A DNA stretch of 64,000 nucleotides from Sycobia sp. Sy_11 (lineage: Eukaryota > Arthropoda > Insecta > Hymenoptera > Epichrysomallidae). A program made the position numbers and the translations under genes. How positions within the stretch are numbered: the first letter of the stretch is position 1; each line of letters starts with the position of its first letter. The notes beneath the pieces are model-generated. The model ran no database searches, was not told where the DNA came from, and saw only the letters and a program-made list of their open reading frames with translations. Location: positions 5,305,501 to 5,369,500 of the forward strand of contig JACCIC010000002.1 in the NCBI GenBank assembly GCA_018907035.1, in the 5' to 3' direction. Positions 62,137 through 64,000 of this stretch are shown one piece after another.

Positions 62137-62138
62137 TA

Positions 62139-63587
62139 TATGAGACGAGACAAAATAAGATAGACGAAAAATTAAGAAGTTCTGTCGGGAAAACGTTCAA
62201 AAAATGAGCATCGTGAACTTGGAAAGATATCGTTCCAGTTTCAGTTTTTATTCTGGAGAGAGGGGAGCAAGTTCATTTATCACGCTCCTGGACTTGTCCC
62301 AGGGAATCTATTTAAAGAAAGAGAAGAGACTGGCTGATCCATGGATGCTTCGTGTCTCATGCAATCCGCCTAATGCTGACTTTGAGGTCACTCCCGTCCT
62401 GGATCGGTGGGGAACAACTGGAGATCTCATTGGATTATCGTGTATCAGTATTGTGCCTGTAGCGTTGTTCTGGCTAATCCTCCAGTAAGTGATCGTAATA
62501 CGCGGTAATCGTAGGTAATTGGTTTTGACAATTGTATAAAAACTAGAAGTGAACAGAGAAAGAGGCAAGAATTAGACACGAGCTAAATACATAACAAAAA
62601 TATACACCCGTTCACTTGCAAATGTTCATTCGTTTGCAGAACATGGATCCGCATGTCCCGATTCGTACATATACTATCACATATTTCGGCTGTGAGTACG
62701 TCGGCTGATTTAATGCTTCGATTGTGCGTGGTCGGAATCCTCCTTTGTCCTCGGGCGTTCATCTCTTGACCTACTTTCCAGAGCTGCTCCGCGACCCTTT
62801 CTCCCTCTTCTAAGCAACTAGTTACCGTAATCCATTCCATCGCGAACGCGATCTCTGTGACCCTCCGCGGGGGGTCGCGCGCCAAAATTTCTATAGCATT
62901 GTAAATAACTTATAAATTTGTAACGAGCTCCCTCCTCTCGTCTTCTGGTAAATTATGCTTTGGATTTTTAATTAGACTCAATTGATTTATTAATAGAATT
63001 AAGGCTCTAGGAAAAGTCTTTATACAGTAATCTAATTATAATTATATAATGACAGTTGGCTCTCTGAATATGAGCCAAAACAGTTCGAGTCATCGGACGA
63101 AGATACATGAAGATACGGTAAATTTAAGTCGTGGGGGCAGTTCGGTTGATTTTCCTTTGCCGATATAGCATATGGATTGTCTTTATTTAAATTTTATATT
63201 ATTTTTAGTAGTAAATTTTATGTGAGATTATACGAGGATGATTATAAGCAGAGTTAGTGTAACTGACATTATATAATTATCATTAGATCAATATTTAAAG
63301 ACTGAAAGATAGATACAATATTTGCTAATTTAATTTACAACATATATCGACATATGTACAATTTTGAATTTGTAGGAAGAGGAAGGATTGTAGAAGGAGA
63401 GGAGACTGGAGACGTTGAATAATTTTGATAACTGCTTTCGTTTAAAATTCAACAATATAATAATGTATTCTGTTTAAAACTTTATACAAAAGCTAATAAA
63501 TAATTAATAAAACTATGTTCTTTTAATATAGCTACGCTACAGCAGAAAATAATAGAAATGAAATATTATAATTCACATGTAAATTAT

Positions 63588-63641
<54 letters not shown>

Positions 63642-64000
63642 CGGGACAATTTCATCCTGGAACTTATATGTATATCTTTCTAGTTTCGAGAGTTCCTATT
63701 GCATGCTCGCGTTTGCTTTCAGTACCGAGTATTTAAATTCATATTCTAATTACGCAATGAAATAATTCACGCGCAGCGAAAGTTTCATATCAGTGTGAGT
63801 TGAATCTTAGGAATTTGTAATCTGTCGAGGAACAAAATAAAATTCACACTATGCAATGTAAGTTCGACGATTAATTAATGAATGCAGAGCTGTCTTCACA
63901 GACGTGTAAACAATGATTCGGCGGTTTTCAGGCTCTTCGTTGTCCGCGGAGCTATCGAGGCGTGTCCCTCTCATTGAGTGTCGATCTAATAATTTATTTC
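62139..64000. other. unassigned region, partly GC-richer
   Basis: 62200-62940 is GC-richer than its surroundings and has overlapping open frames on both strands (plus 62204-62488, minus 62308-62568, minus 62583-62885). None is recognised. The plus frame ends at a consensus-like donor (CA|GTAAGT at about 62485). The rest is AT-rich with a (TA)n tract at 63594-63638. Confidence 0.4.

Larger units (their letters stand above)
61223..62138 (-). mobile_element. internally deleted mariner-like element with about 185-bp terminal inverted repeats
   Basis: Ends match as TACGAGGTGTGTTCAAAAAC and its complement at 62138, flanked by TA. The inverted repeats run at about 61225-61410 and 61954-62136, with few mismatches. 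Between them, on the minus strand, are transposase pieces: KQRIYIQFCVKNEIKCSKVC (about 61930), ITIREVPDDVDSCHG, KRVAAKFVPKWLNFEQKQQR, VITGDETWVYGYDVETKAQS, RPKKARQ. The helix-turn-helix end and everything after the first catalytic Asp block are missing, so the element is non-autonomous. Confidence 0.85.

Overview
The window is animal nuclear DNA, almost certainly from an insect and most likely a hymenopteran (an ant is a reasonable guess). It is AT-rich and dense in (TA)n and (GA)n microsatellites. Its genes are split by short GT-AG introns, and it carries many mariner relics and non-LTR retrotransposons. Splice sites were placed by eye. Frame closure across all exons supports the models, but there is no transcript evidence.

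Layout: (i) 1-2930, AT-rich sequence with no gene seen. (ii) 3221-9846, minus strand, a complete 13-exon hnRNP U-like gene (SAP, S/T-P-K-rich tail, SPRY, P-loop kinase-like domain, RGG/prion-like end; 1140 aa). (iii) 9850-13211, a CpG-containing, microsatellite-rich divergent intergenic region. (iv) 13212-15855, plus strand, a complete 6-exon SMYD4-type SET/MYND gene (635 aa). (v) 16.27-16.95 kb, a mariner relic. (vi) 18620-31319, minus strand, a 6-exon gene for a secreted two-propeller, two-EGF protein of LDL-receptor-related type; its last exon needs one frameshift to be read through.

(vii) 34.08-55.74 kb, minus strand, four tandem paralogues of an unrecognised small secreted protein (220 aa, 4 exons). 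All four are intact, and each spans exactly 1044 bp from start to stop. Between them lie mariner remnants, a degenerate CR1/Jockey-type LINE, several copies of a dispersed repeat containing a 60-bp minisatellite, and a 5'-truncated Jockey-type LINE with a readable target-site duplication. (viii) 56-64 kb holds a degenerate full-length mariner, an internally deleted mariner-like element with about 185-bp inverted repeats, and unassigned sequence.

The most interesting part is the secreted-protein cluster. By hand comparison the introns and flanks of the copies are about 98% identical. The first parts of exons 2 and 4 differ by about 15% or more, mostly at amino-acid-changing positions, while six cysteines are invariant. 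This pattern (conserved introns, hypervariable exon segments, mosaic sharing between copies) is typical of families under diversifying selection, such as immune, venom, seminal or chemosensory proteins. I cannot assign a function. The other three genes look like unrelated single-copy housekeeping or signalling genes.
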